From the NCBI RefSeq assembly GCF_032586175.1, contig NZ_JAWHTE010000006.1, positions 124,001 through 188,000 on the forward strand: a DNA stretch of 64,000 nt, written 5' to 3'. Shown one piece after another: positions 49,894 through 59,088 of the stretch (positions are counted from its first letter, which is position 1; each line of letters starts with the position of its first letter). Below the pieces are notes generated by a model. The model saw only the letters and a list, made by a program, of their open reading frames with translations, was not told where the DNA came from and did not search any database. The translations under genes and the position numbers were made by a program. Origin of the DNA: Ovoidimarina sediminis (GTDB lineage Bacteria > Pseudomonadota > Alphaproteobacteria > Rhodobacterales > Rhodobacteraceae).

Positions 49894-51543
49894 TCACATG
49901 TTCGGGTAATTCGGCCCGTCGCCGCCCTGCGGCACCGTCCAGACGATGTTCTGCGAGGGATCCTTGATGTCGCAGGTCTTGCAGTGCACGCAGTTCTGGA
50001 AATTGATGACGAAGCGGGGATCCTTGCCCTCTTCCTCGACCACCTCGTAGACCCCGGCGGGGCAATAGCGCTGAGCGGGTTCCGCGTAGGTCGGAAGGTT
50101 GACGGAGATCGGCACATCCTCGTCCTTCAGCTGAAGATGCGCGGGCTGGCTTTCCTCGTGGTTCGTACCCGAGAAGCTGACATTCGTGAGCCTGTCGAAG
50201 CTGAGCTTGCCGTCGGGCTTGGGGTAGTCGATCGGGCTGAACTTCGAAGCCTTGCCTGTGGCCTCGGCATCGGACTTGCCGTGTTTCAGCGTGCCGAGAA
50301 GCGAGAACCCGAAGTGGTTCGTCCACATATCGAAGCCGCCGAGGGTGAGCGAGGCGAGAAGCCCCTTGTTCGACCAGAGCGGTTTGACGTTGCGTACCCG
50401 CTTCAGATCCTGCCCGATCGGGCCGGTGCGCAGGCCGGTGTCGTAATCGGCGAGTTCGTCGCCCGAGCGCCCGGCGCCGATCGCCGCATAGGCCGCTTCC
50501 GCCGCCGCCTTGCCCGAAAGCATCGCGTTGTGGTTGCCCTTGATCCGGGGCACGTTCACGAGGCCGACCGAACAGCCCAGCAGGGCCACGCCCGGGGCGA
50601 CGGCCTTCGGCATCGACTGATACCCGCCTTCGGTGATCGCGCGGGCGCCGTAAGCCACGCGTTTGCCGCCCTTCAGTAGCTCTGCCACCATCGGATGATG
50701 CTTGAAGCGCTGAAACTCCATGTACGGGAAGAGATAGGGGTTTTCGTAGTTCAGGTGGACGACGAAGCCCACGTAAACCTGGTTGTTGTCGAGGTGGTAG
50801 ATGAACGACCCGCCGCCGGCACTTGAGCCAAGCGGCCAGCCCATCGAGTGGGTGACGCTGCCCTCGCGGTGCTTTGCGGGGTCGATTTCCCAGATTTCCT
50901 TCATCCCGAGGCCGTATTTCTGGGGCTCGGCGTCCCTGGCGAGATAGAACTTCTCGATCACCTGCTTCGACAGCGAGCCGCGCACGCCTTCACCGAGGAA
51001 GACGTACTTGCCCAGAAGCTCCATCCCCGGTTCGTAACCGTCGCCCGGCGTGCCGTCGGCGTTCTTGCCGAACTCGCCCGCCACGACGCCCGCGACCTGG
51101 CCATCCTCGCCATAGACGATTTCGGAGCAGGACATGCCGGGGAAGATCTCGACCCCCAGCGCCTCGGCCTGTTCGGCCATCCAGCGGCAGACATTGCCCA
51201 TCGAGACGATGTAATTGCCGTGGTTCGACATGAAGGGCGGCATCGCGAAGTTGGGCAGGCGGATCTGCCCGGCCTCGCCCAGCATGTAGAAGCTGTCGTC
51301 GCGCACGGGCACGTTGAGGGGGGCGCCCTTTTCCTTCCAGTCGGGGATCAGCGCGTCGAGGCCGCAGGGGTCGAGCACCGCGCCCGAGAGGATATGCGCG
51401 CCGACTTCCGAGCCCTTTTCGAGCACGACGACGTTCAGATCGGCATCAAGCTGTTTCAGACGGATCGCGGCACTCAGCCCAGCAGGACCCGCGCCCACGA
51501 TGACGACGTCGTATTCCATCGATTCCCGTTCGATCTCGGCCAT
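49894..51543 (-). CDS. Electron transfer flavoprotein-ubiquinone oxidoreductase
   Basis: A 549-residue membrane-associated iron-sulfur flavoprotein that passes electrons from ETF to ubiquinone, the outlet for acyl-CoA, dimethylglycine and sarcosine dehydrogenases. It has DVVIVGAGPAGLSAAIRLKQ at the N terminus and the C-terminal cluster-binding YCPAG ... NCVHCKTCDIKDPSQN. Length matches the family. ATG 51543 is preferred because GGAGGG precedes it. It would re-oxidise flavoproteins such as those at 9893 and 29981, if these use ETF. Confidence 0.96.
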   Translation of the reverse strand: MAEIERESMEYDVVIVGAGPAGLSAAIRLKQLDADLNVVVLEKGSEVGAHILSGAVLDPCGLDALIPDWKEKGAPLNVPVRDDSFYMLGEAGQIRLPNFAMPPFMSNHGNYIVSMGNVCRWMAEQAEALGVEIFPGMSCSEIVYGEDGQVAGVVAGEFGKNADGTPGDGYEPGMELLGKYVFLGEGVRGSLSKQVIEKFYLARDAEPQKYGLGMKEIWEIDPAKHREGSVTHSMGWPLGSSAGGGSFIYHLDNNQVYVGFVVHLNYENPYLFPYMEFQRFKHHPMVAELLKGGKRVAYGARAITEGGYQSMPKAVAPGVALLGCSVGLVNVPRIKGNHNAMLSGKAAAEAAYAAIGAGRSGDELADYDTGLRTGPIGQDLKRVRNVKPLWSNKGLLASLTLGGFDMWTNHFGFSLLGTLKHGKSDAEATGKASKFSPIDYPKPDGKLSFDRLTNVSFSGTNHEESQPAHLQLKDEDVPISVNLPTYAEPAQRYCPAGVYEVVEEEGKDPRFVINFQNCVHCKTCDIKDPSQNIVWTVPQGGDGPNYPNM

Positions 51544-51855
51544 GCCCGGTTCCCTCCGCGATAAGCGTTCCCGCAATCTGCGCATGGCTAACGCGACACT
51601 GACGTGAGGGTCAATCGCGTCAGGACGTCAATTCAGAGCACATCTTCGTTTTGACGTGAGGTCTTCCGCGATCATGCCCGAAATGAGCGAAAGTCCCTGG
51701 TTTTCCGAAGCGCCGGATGGCGATTTTGCGATCTTTTGCAGGGAACCGCCGGCGCCCCACCGAATCCCTTGCAATTGGGTCCGCCATTGGGTCATGTGTG
51801 TGCGTCCCGGAACGCCCTGCCCCCCGCGCCGTCGGGAAGCCATCTGGATAGGCAC
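51544..51855. promoter_or_regulatory. Divergent intergenic region between ETF-QO and greA
   Basis: This 312-bp gene-free stretch holds two direct copies of TGACGTGAGG (51600-51609 and 51652-51661) with an inverted ACGTCAA (51625-51631) between, and two copies of ATTGGGTC 12 bp apart (51774 and 51786) nearer greA. These may be regulator sites, but I recognise no known motif. No promoter hexamers stand out. Confidence 0.4.
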
Positions 51856-52326
51856 ATGGAAAAAATACCGCTCACCCGCGCGGGCCACGCCGCGCTGAAT
51901 GATGAATTGAAGAAGCTGAAGTCGGTGGAACGGCCCGCGGTGATCCGCGCGATCGCCGAGGCCCGCGAGCATGGCGACCTGTCGGAGAATGCCGAATACC
52001 ATGCCGCGCGCGAGCGTCAGAGCTTCATCGAAGGCCGCGTGAAGGAACTTGAGGGCATCCTGGGGCTGGCCGAGGTGGTCGATACCTCGAAGCTGTCGGG
52101 CGCGGTGAAGTTCGGCGCGAGGGTTACCGTGATCGACGAGGATACCGACGAGGAAAAGACCTATCAGATCGTCGGCGAACCCGAGGCGGATATCGAACGG
52201 GGCCTTCTGAACATCAAATCCCCGCTGGCGCGGGCGCTGATTGGCAAGGAAGAGGGCGACAGCGTCGAAGTGCGCACCCCGGGCGGCGAGAAAAGCTATG
52301 AGATCGCCTCGATCGAATACAGCTGA
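51856..52326 (+). CDS. greA: Transcription elongation factor GreA
   Basis: A 156-residue factor that rescues backtracked RNA polymerase. The N-terminal coiled coil (about 1-75) has the tip segment HGDLSENAEYHAARERQ with the acidic residues that act in RNA cleavage, and the C-terminal FKBP-like domain ends ARALIGKEEGDSVEVRTPGG. Length is typical. ATG 51856 is used; the longer frame beginning at 51736 lacks homology. Confidence 0.97.
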   Translation: MEKIPLTRAGHAALNDELKKLKSVERPAVIRAIAEAREHGDLSENAEYHAARERQSFIEGRVKELEGILGLAEVVDTSKLSGAVKFGARVTVIDEDTDEEKTYQIVGEPEADIERGLLNIKSPLARALIGKEEGDSVEVRTPGGEKSYEIASIEYS

Positions 52327-52344
52327 CGCGACCGGGAGGGACCT

Positions 52345-53388
52345 TTGGTCACGATGAACGACAGGTCCGACCGCGATCGCAGCACCGTGTCGCTGGGCGT
52401 CTTCGGGGCGCGGGCGAGCCTTGGCGGGCTGAGCAATGCGGAAATCATCGCTCTGGCGCTGTCTGCCCTGTGGCTTCTGGCCGTGACGGTGTTCTTCTTC
52501 GCCGTGGGCGGGCGTGAGGCAGATCTGCCCGCCGATCCGGTGCGGGGGCTAACGATTGCGATCGCCGTCTTCATGCCGGTGGCGCTGATCTGGGTGGCCT
52601 GCATCGCCGCGGGCAGCGCGCGGACGATGCGCGACGAGGCCGCGCGCCTGCAATCCTCGCTCGACTCGATGCGCAAGGCCTATGTGGCGCAGCAGCAGGC
52701 GGCTGGTACGTCGTTCAAGCCGTCCTTCGAGAAGAAGCTGGACGAGATCGCCGCGGCGCAGCGGCGGACAGATGACGCCATCGCTGCCTTCGCCTCGATC
52801 CGGGCGGGGGGGATCGCCGAGGCGCCCTCGGGCACCGCCGAGGAGAGCGCCGTGCCCCAGATCCTGCAGACGCAGCCCGGGCTCGACCTGGCAGATCAGC
52901 CGCCGCCGGCGACGAATGCCATCGCGATCGAGGATTTCATCACTGCGCTCAACTTTCCGGAGTCGCCCGAGGATGATGAGGGTTTCGCCGCCCTCAGGCG
53001 CGCGATGCGCGACCGGCGGATCGCCGAGCTTGTGCAGGCGAGTCAGGACATGCTGACCCTGCTGAGCCAGGAAGGCATCTATATGGACGACATGGCGCCC
53101 GACCGCGCGCGGCCCGAGCTTTGGCGGCGCTTCGCGGAGGGTGAACGGGGCCGGACGGTGGCGGGAATCGGCGGGATCCGGGATCGTTCCGCGATCACGC
53201 TGACATCGACGCGGATGCGGCAGGATCACGTCTTCCGCGACACCGCGCATCACTTCCTGCGGAAGTTCGACCACACCTTCACGGTGTTCGAGAAGCACGC
53301 GACCGATGCCGAGATCGTGGCGCTGGCCGAGACGCGCACGGCGCGGGCCTTCATGCTTCTGGGTCGTGTGGCGGGAACGTTCGACTGA
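52345..53388 (+). CDS. Conserved membrane protein with coiled coil, function unknown
   Basis: A 347-residue protein with two membrane helices (about residues 34-54 and 68-91) followed by a predicted coiled coil (about 94-150), a Pro/Ala-rich linker and a helical C-terminal domain (about 200-345) with VFRDTAHHFLRKFDHTFTVF. The C-terminal domain is well preserved-looking but I do not recognise it by name. Start TTG 52345 lies 4 nt after GGGAGGG; ATG 52354 is an alternative. It is 18 bp after greA and may be co-transcribed. Confidence 0.8.
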   Translation: MVTMNDRSDRDRSTVSLGVFGARASLGGLSNAEIIALALSALWLLAVTVFFFAVGGREADLPADPVRGLTIAIAVFMPVALIWVACIAAGSARTMRDEAARLQSSLDSMRKAYVAQQQAAGTSFKPSFEKKLDEIAAAQRRTDDAIAAFASIRAGGIAEAPSGTAEESAVPQILQTQPGLDLADQPPPATNAIAIEDFITALNFPESPEDDEGFAALRRAMRDRRIAELVQASQDMLTLLSQEGIYMDDMAPDRARPELWRRFAEGERGRTVAGIGGIRDRSAITLTSTRMRQDHVFRDTAHHFLRKFDHTFTVFEKHATDAEIVALAETRTARAFMLLGRVAGTFD

Positions 53389-53409
53389 CGTCACCCGCCG
53401 TTCTGAGCA

Positions 53410-54207
53410 TTACCCCAAGAGACGTTCGAGCATGGCGCTGTCGGGGGTGCGCAGCTCGTCGATCACGTCGAAATGATGCCGCCCCTCGGCGATGGTCAGG
53501 GTCGATCCCGGCCAGGCCTCGCTCAGCCAGCGGGCCTGATCGAGAAAGACCGGGCGCTCCTCAGCCCCCACCCAGACATGCACCGGCACGTCGAGGGCCG
53601 GCGTGCCGAGAGCGGGGCTTTCGGCCGCCGCAGCGGCCGCGTCGAGGCGGAAATCAGCGTTCATCGATGTTTCGATCAGCGGGCGGAGATCGGAAACGGG
53701 CGAGATCGGCATCACCGTGCGGATGCGGCCCGTCACCTCGGGCGGGAGGCTGGCATCGGCCATCGCCATCCGGGAGACGAGATGCCCCCCCGCGGAATGG
53801 CCCGCCAGAGCGATCGGCCCGGCGACATAGCCCGCGATGGTGCGGATCGCCGTCGAGATCGAGCGGGTGATATCGGCAATCCGCACCTCTGGCGCGAGCG
53901 GATAGGAGGGCATCGCGACGGCCCAGCCCCGCGCCGTGGCCCCCTGGGCGAAATGCGACCACGTGGTGCGGTGGAACCTGAGCCAGTACCCCCCGTGGAC
54001 GAAGATCAAAAGCCCCTCGGGCCGCCCGGCGGGATGGAAGAGATCGAACCGCTCGCGGTCGTGATCGCCATACGCCGTGTTGAGACGGGCACGCCCGATC
54101 GCGGCCTCCGCCTCGCGAAACGTGCGGGCCTCTTCCTCCCAGCGATCCGGGTAGGACGACCCGTCCGGAATGTGATCGACGTTGTTGTAGGCGGCATCGT
54201 TCCGCAT
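53410..54207 (-). CDS. Alpha/beta hydrolase, kynurenine-formamidase-like
   Basis: A 265-residue serine hydrolase. HGGYW forms the oxyanion hole, GHSAGGH holds the nucleophile serine, and HHFDVIDEL near the C terminus holds the histidine. HGGYW is characteristic of arylformamidases (AFMID/Bna7), although other carboxylesterases share it. ATG 54207 follows GGGAGGAG. No tryptophan-catabolism genes are adjacent, so the substrate is uncertain. Confidence 0.82.
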   Translation of the reverse strand: MRNDAAYNNVDHIPDGSSYPDRWEEEARTFREAEAAIGRARLNTAYGDHDRERFDLFHPAGRPEGLLIFVHGGYWLRFHRTTWSHFAQGATARGWAVAMPSYPLAPEVRIADITRSISTAIRTIAGYVAGPIALAGHSAGGHLVSRMAMADASLPPEVTGRIRTVMPISPVSDLRPLIETSMNADFRLDAAAAAAESPALGTPALDVPVHVWVGAEERPVFLDQARWLSEAWPGSTLTIAEGRHHFDVIDELRTPDSAMLERLLG

Positions 54208-54285
54208 TTCTCTCCTCCCGCTGGACATCGCCTGCATGTGGGTACATCAAGCCCCCAAAGACAAGCCAGCCCCCCGGAGGATGCA

Positions 54286-55755
54286 ATGCTCGACGCAACG
54301 ACCGATCTGCAATCGATGCTGAAAGACCCCGAACTTCTGGCGACCCGCGCCTATATGGCTGGCGACTGGGTCGATTCCGACAAGACGTTCGACGTAACCA
54401 ACCCTGCCCGCGGCGACGTGATCGCCCGTGTCGCCGATATGGACCGTGCGGCCACCGCGAAGGCCATCGAGGCCTCGGACGCGGCCCAGAAATCCTGGGC
54501 CGCGCGGACGGCGAAGGACCGGGCGAACATCCTGCGCAAGTGGTACGAGCTAATGGTCGAGCATGCCGACGACCTGGCCATCATCCTGACCGCTGAACAG
54601 GGCAAGCCGATTGCCGAGGCGAAGGGCGAGGTGATGTACGGAGCGTCGTTCATCGAGTGGTTCGCCGAAGAGGCCAAGCGCATCTATGGCGAGACGATCC
54701 CGGGCCACCAGCCCGACAAGCGCCTGATGGTGATCCGCCAGCCCATCGGGGTGTGCGCCGCGATCACGCCCTGGAACTTCCCGAACGCGATGATTACCCG
54801 GAAGGTCGGCCCCGCGCTGGCCGCCGGTTGTGCGGTGCTCGTGCGCCCCGCCTCGCTGACGCCACTTTCGGCGCTGGCGCTTGGCGTTCTGGCCGACCGG
54901 GCCGGGCTGCCAAAAGGCGTGCTGTCCATCGTACCGTCGACCGACAGACGCGGCATCGGGCAGGAATTCTGCGAGAACCCGCTGGTGCGGAAGCTGACCT
55001 TTACAGGCTCCACCGAAGTGGGCCGCGTTCTGCTGCGGCAGGCGGCGGACCAGGTGATGAAATGCTCGATGGAGCTTGGCGGCAACGCGCCCTTCATCGT
55101 CTTCGACGACGCCGATCTGGATGCGGCAGTGGAAGGGGCGATTGCCTGCAAATTCCGCAATAACGGGCAGACCTGCGTCTGCGCGAACCGGATCTATGTG
55201 CAGGACGGGATCTATGACGCCTTTGCCGAGCGGCTGGCCGAACGGCTGAAGGCGATGAAGGTGGGCGACGGGCTGGATGGCGCCGATCTTGGGCCACTGA
55301 TCAACTCCGACGCCGTCGATAAGGTGCGCGAGCATATCGAGGATGCCACCTCGAAAGGCGGCACCGTGTTCTATGGCGGCAATGCGCATGACCTGGGCGG
55401 GCTGTTCTTCGAACCGACCATCGTGACCGGCGCGACGCAGGAGATGGCGGTGGCGACCGACGAAACCTTCGGCCCGCTTGCGCCGCTGTTCCGATTCAAG
55501 GACGAGGACGAGGTGATCGCGATGGCGAATGACACGATCTTCGGCCTTGCCTCGTACTTCTATGCCAAGGATCTGAGCCGGGTGTACAAGGTGGCCGAGG
55601 CGCTGGAATACGGCATCGTCGGCGTGAACACCGGCATCATCTCGACCGAGGTGGCGCCGTTCGGCGGCGTGAAGCAATCCGGGCTCGGCCGCGAAGGCTC
55701 GCAACACGGGATCGAGGATTACCTCGAGATGAAGTACATCTGCATGAGCGTCTGA
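54286..55755 (+). CDS. gabD: NAD(P)-dependent aldehyde dehydrogenase, succinate-semialdehyde type
   Basis: A 489-residue aldehyde dehydrogenase. TPWNFPNAMITRKVGPALAAG lies in the cofactor site, FTGSTEVGRVL in the Rossmann fold, MELGGNAPFIVFDDADLD holds the general-base glutamate, and NNGQTCVCANR the catalytic cysteine. The KCSMELGGNAP and VCANRIYVQ wording fits succinate-semialdehyde dehydrogenase (GabD). ATG 54286 follows GGAGG by 5 nt. It could finish putrescine breakdown (via the aminotransferase at 43619), but it is some 9 kb away and ends with its own terminator, so it may simply be housekeeping. Confidence 0.9.
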   Translation: MLDATTDLQSMLKDPELLATRAYMAGDWVDSDKTFDVTNPARGDVIARVADMDRAATAKAIEASDAAQKSWAARTAKDRANILRKWYELMVEHADDLAIILTAEQGKPIAEAKGEVMYGASFIEWFAEEAKRIYGETIPGHQPDKRLMVIRQPIGVCAAITPWNFPNAMITRKVGPALAAGCAVLVRPASLTPLSALALGVLADRAGLPKGVLSIVPSTDRRGIGQEFCENPLVRKLTFTGSTEVGRVLLRQAADQVMKCSMELGGNAPFIVFDDADLDAAVEGAIACKFRNNGQTCVCANRIYVQDGIYDAFAERLAERLKAMKVGDGLDGADLGPLINSDAVDKVREHIEDATSKGGTVFYGGNAHDLGGLFFEPTIVTGATQEMAVATDETFGPLAPLFRFKDEDEVIAMANDTIFGLASYFYAKDLSRVYKVAEALEYGIVGVNTGIISTEVAPFGGVKQSGLGREGSQHGIEDYLEMKYICMSV

Positions 55756-55776
55756 GCAGACCGCCAGAATACGGAA

Positions 55777-55810
55777 AGCGCCGTTCCCGATGGGAGCGGC
55801 GCTTTTTTTT
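55777..55810 (+). terminator. Intrinsic terminator of the aldehyde dehydrogenase gene
   Basis: AGCGCCG pairs with CGGCGCT and TCCC with GGGA, giving a long stem with a small loop, followed by eight T residues (55803-55810). It lies 21 nt after the stop. This is the clearest rho-independent terminator in the window. Confidence 0.95.
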
Positions 55811-55855
55811 CGCCCGCGCACCAAGGATTGCCCGTGGGGCTGCGTCTCATAGACT

Positions 55856-56401
55856 GTGATGCGTATGGAGTGTGGTGATCTCGACCTCGCGATGGCGGCG
55901 GCCCGGGGCGACCGGGCGGCCTTCGCGTCGCTTGTCGAACGGCACTATGACCGGGTGTTCCGCCTGGCCTTCCGCCTGACCGGGCGGCGCGATGCGGCGG
56001 AGGATCTGACGCAGGATATCTGCGCCGCGCTGCCCGCGAAGCTTCGGGGGTTTCAGGGGCAGGCGCGGTTCACCACGTGGCTTTACCGCGTCGTCGTGAA
56101 TGCCGCCCATGACCGGCGCAGGCGCGGGGCGGCGCATGCCCGCGCCGCCGATGGCTGGGGCGACTGGGAGATGGACCGGCGCGCGGCGGATGCCGAGGCG
56201 GATGCGGAGCTTGCCTGGCTGAGGGACGCGATGCGCGCTCTGCCGGAGGATTTGCGTGACACCCTTGCGCTGATACTCGACGCGGAGATGACGCAAGGGG
56301 CGGCGGCGGAGGTTCTGGGGATTTCCGAAGGCACGGTGGCCTGGCGCATGTCGGAGGTGAAGAAGCGGCTGCGCGCGATGAATGAGGAGCATTCGCAATG
56401 A
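55856..56401 (+). CDS. ECF-type RNA polymerase sigma factor
   Basis: A 181-residue sigma-70-family factor. Region 2 (about 20-85) includes HYDRVFRLAFRLTGRRDAAEDLTQD and FTTWLYRVVVNAAHD; region 4 (about 125-175) has the helix-turn-helix TQGAAAEVLGISEGTVAWRM. GTG 55856 is the longest start; ATGs at 55859 and 55865 are equally possible and no strong Shine-Dalgarno decides. It overlaps the VWA protein gene by 4 nt (ATGA), so that protein is likely its membrane-bound partner or anti-sigma factor. Confidence 0.92.
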   Translation: MMRMECGDLDLAMAAARGDRAAFASLVERHYDRVFRLAFRLTGRRDAAEDLTQDICAALPAKLRGFQGQARFTTWLYRVVVNAAHDRRRRGAAHARAADGWGDWEMDRRAADAEADAELAWLRDAMRALPEDLRDTLALILDAEMTQGAAAEVLGISEGTVAWRMSEVKKRLRAMNEEHSQ

Positions 56402-58407
56402 GCGACGAACTGGACCGCCTGGCCCGGGCCATGGACGCCGCGACGCCCGAGCCGGATGCGGAGGCGCGGAAGGCAGCGCTGCGGCTGGCACAGGAAAATT
56501 TCGACCGTCACCAAGAAACCAGCACCGGGGCGCGTCCCACTTCCGAGCGCGCCGGAGGGGCGCGCATCGTCAAGGGAGTGCTTGAGATGCTGGACCGGAT
56601 CGGACTGAAGGGGGCGCTGGTGGCCTCGACAGGTGTGGCCGTGGTGGCCGCGGTTTGGGTGTCGCAGAACGCGCCGCTGGTGATGCCGGGCGAGATTGTG
56701 GTGACGGAGGCCGTGGAGGTCGATCGGGTAGAGGGCGCCGGGGCGCGGGCGCGCGATGAGGCGGAGCTGACGGATGAGAACTTCGCGCGCGGGGAGCTTC
56801 AGACGCTGGCCCCGACGGCCAGTGACGACGATATCGTCGTCGAGGCCGAGCCGGTGATGGAGGAAGCCGCGCCGATGCAGCCGACGGCAAAGGTGCAGTC
56901 GGCGGAGCGGCGGGCGATCGCCGCCGATCAGAGTTCCGGGCTCGCCGCCCCGCAGTCGATGATTGCGCCGTCGGTGTCGGACAGCATCGTCATCATGCCC
57001 GAGGCCGACACCGAAGCCTATGCCAACGCCCCGGAGAACGATCTGAAGATCGTGACCGAAACCCCGGTTTCGACCTTCTCGATCGACGTGGATACGGCCT
57101 CCTACGGTGTCGTCCGCTCCTCGTTGAACCGTGGCCAGCTTCCGCCGCGCGAGGCCGTGCGGGTGGAGGAGATGATCAATTACTTCCCCTACACCTACCC
57201 TGCCCCGGACGGCGAACATCCCTTTCGCCCGACCGTGACGGTGATCCCGAACCCCTGGAACGCAGGCACCGAGCTTTTGCATATCGGGATCCAGGGCGAG
57301 CTTCCGGCGGTTGAGAATCGCCCGCCCCTGAACCTTGTCTTCCTGATCGACACGTCAGGGTCGATGCAGGATGCCACGAAGCTGCCGCTTCTGAAGCAAT
57401 CGTTCCGGATGATGCTGGGCGAGCTTCGGCCAGAGGATAAGGTGGCGATCGTGACCTACGCGGGCAGCGCGGGCCGGGTGCTGGATCCGACCCCGGCGGG
57501 CGAGCGCGCGGTGATCGAAGCCGCGCTTGACCGGCTGGAAGCGGGAGGCTCGACCGCCGGGCAGGCCGGCCTGCAGCAGGCCTATGCCACCGCCGCCGAA
57601 ATGGCGGATGACGGCGAGGTGACGCGCGTGATCCTCGCGACCGACGGGGATTTCAACGTCGGGCTGTCGGACCCGGAGGCTTTGCAGGATTACATCGCGG
57701 ACCATCGCGACAGCGGCACCTACCTGTCAGTTCTGGGCTTCGGGCGCGGCAACCTCGACGATGCAACGATGCAGGCGCTGGCGCAGAACGGAAACGGCAC
57801 GGCGGCCTATATCGACACGCTGTCGGAGGCGCGGAAGGTGCTGGTCGACCAGCTGACCGGCGCGCTGTTCCCCATTGCGAATGACGTGAAGATCCAGGTC
57901 GAATTCAACCCCGCCGCCGTCGCTGAATACCGGCTGATCGGATACGAGACCCGCGCACTCCGGCGCGAGGATTTCAACAACGACGCGGTGGATGCGGGCG
58001 AGATCGGGGCGGGCCACCAGGTGACGGCGATCTACGAGATCGCGCGCGTGGGTTCGGACGGTGTGCGCACCGATCCCCTGCGCTACGGGGCGGCACCCGA
58101 CCTGACGGGGCGCGCGGCGGAGCTTGGTTATCTGAAGATGCGCTTCAAGGCACCCGGGGAGGATGCGAGCACGCTGATCGAAACGCCGATCCCGACCCGC
58201 ACGAACAGCGAGGTGAACCCCGAGATCGCATTCTCGGCCGCCATCGCGGGCTTCGCCCAGCTTCTGAGGGGAAGCGCCTATCTGGGCGACTGGGGCTATG
58301 ACGACGCGATCGCACTGGCGACGGGCGCGCGGGGGGCCGACCCGTTCGGCTACCGCACCGAGGCGATTTCGCTGATGCGGCTGGCGGAGACGATGGACCG
58401 GCGCTGA
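56398..58407 (+). CDS. VWA-domain membrane protein (YfbK-like), putative anti-sigma partner
   Basis: A 669-residue protein. A cytoplasmic N terminus (about 1-70) precedes one membrane helix (about 72-92, ALVASTGVAVVAAVWVSQ), a low-complexity acidic stretch, a von Willebrand N-terminal domain (TFSIDVDTASYGVVRSSLN), a VWA domain with MIDAS motif DTSGS starting at Asp318, and a C-terminal DUF3520-type region. The VWA part should lie in the periplasm. Coupling to the ECF sigma gene, with the start inside its stop, suggests the N-terminal part controls the sigma factor; the N-terminal segment is short and I cannot show an anti-sigma fold. Confidence 0.87.
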   Translation: MSDELDRLARAMDAATPEPDAEARKAALRLAQENFDRHQETSTGARPTSERAGGARIVKGVLEMLDRIGLKGALVASTGVAVVAAVWVSQNAPLVMPGEIVVTEAVEVDRVEGAGARARDEAELTDENFARGELQTLAPTASDDDIVVEAEPVMEEAAPMQPTAKVQSAERRAIAADQSSGLAAPQSMIAPSVSDSIVIMPEADTEAYANAPENDLKIVTETPVSTFSIDVDTASYGVVRSSLNRGQLPPREAVRVEEMINYFPYTYPAPDGEHPFRPTVTVIPNPWNAGTELLHIGIQGELPAVENRPPLNLVFLIDTSGSMQDATKLPLLKQSFRMMLGELRPEDKVAIVTYAGSAGRVLDPTPAGERAVIEAALDRLEAGGSTAGQAGLQQAYATAAEMADDGEVTRVILATDGDFNVGLSDPEALQDYIADHRDSGTYLSVLGFGRGNLDDATMQALAQNGNGTAAYIDTLSEARKVLVDQLTGALFPIANDVKIQVEFNPAAVAEYRLIGYETRALRREDFNNDAVDAGEIGAGHQVTAIYEIARVGSDGVRTDPLRYGAAPDLTGRAAELGYLKMRFKAPGEDASTLIETPIPTRTNSEVNPEIAFSAAIAGFAQLLRGSAYLGDWGYDDAIALATGARGADPFGYRTEAISLMRLAETMDRR

Positions 58408-58430
58408 CCTATAGGCAGGCAGGTAATAAA

Positions 58431-58461
58431 AACGCCCGGGCGCAGGCACCGCCCGGGCGTT
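58431..58461. terminator. Bidirectional hairpin terminator
   Basis: AACGCCCGGGCG (58431-58442) and CGCCCGGGCGTT (58450-58461) form a 12-bp stem with a 7-nt loop. On the minus strand it is followed by TTTTTATT, a good terminator for Hsp20; on the plus strand the T-run is short (TT), so termination after the VWA gene is weaker. Confidence 0.85.
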
Positions 58462-58480
58462 CCATTGGGATCAGTCTGGC

Positions 58481-58948
58481 TTACGAGGACTTTTCGGTCT
58501 CGATTGCCGTCGCGTCGACCGTATCGCCGGAAGCGATTTCGATCCGGCGGGGTTTCAGCGCCTCGGGCACTTCGCGCACCAGATCGATGTTCAGCATGCC
58601 GTTCACATGGCTCGCGCCGGTGACGCGCACGTGATCGGCCAGCGTGAAGCGGCGTTCGAACGCGCGGTTGGCGATGCCGCGGTGAAGATAGGTCTTGCCC
58701 TCTTCCTCTGCCGATTTCCGCGCTGAGACGATAAGCGCGTTTTCGCGGAGTTCGACCGACAGATCCTCGTCGGTGAAACCGGCCACGGCGATGGTGATAC
58801 GCCAGGCGTCGTCAGCGGTCTTTTCGATATTGTAGGGCGGGTAGGATTGGGTTGTGCCGGTATCGGCAAGCACCCGGTCCATCAGGTCGGCGATCTGATC
58901 GAAGCCGACGGTTGCACGGTAAAGCGGTGCAAGATCAAAGGTTCGCAT
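58481..58948 (-). CDS. Small heat-shock protein (Hsp20/IbpA-like)
   Basis: A 155-residue ATP-independent chaperone. The alpha-crystallin domain runs about residues 38-130 (YNIEKTADDAWRITIAVAGF ... GIANRAFERRFTLADHVRV). The N-terminal MRTFDLAPLYRATVGFDQ is typical of the IbpA class in proteobacteria. ATG 58948 follows GGAGG; upstream in-frame residues are not conserved-looking. Convergent with the VWA gene across a hairpin terminator. No ROSE-type RNA thermometer was recognised in the short leader, and no further heat-shock promoter motif was seen. Confidence 0.94.
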   Translation of the reverse strand: MRTFDLAPLYRATVGFDQIADLMDRVLADTGTTQSYPPYNIEKTADDAWRITIAVAGFTDEDLSVELRENALIVSARKSAEEEGKTYLHRGIANRAFERRFTLADHVRVTGASHVNGMLNIDLVREVPEALKPRRIEIASGDTVDATAIETEKSS

Positions 58949-59088
58949 ATGGGTTATCCTCCATTGAGCGACAACATGTGACGCGGCCTCCGAAACGCCG
59001 GACAACCGCGATTTCAACAGGATCGGGCCCGAATCCGGCGCCCGACAGGGATTAGGTAGGAAGCGCTTCCGGGGCGTTCAAGGGGGGA

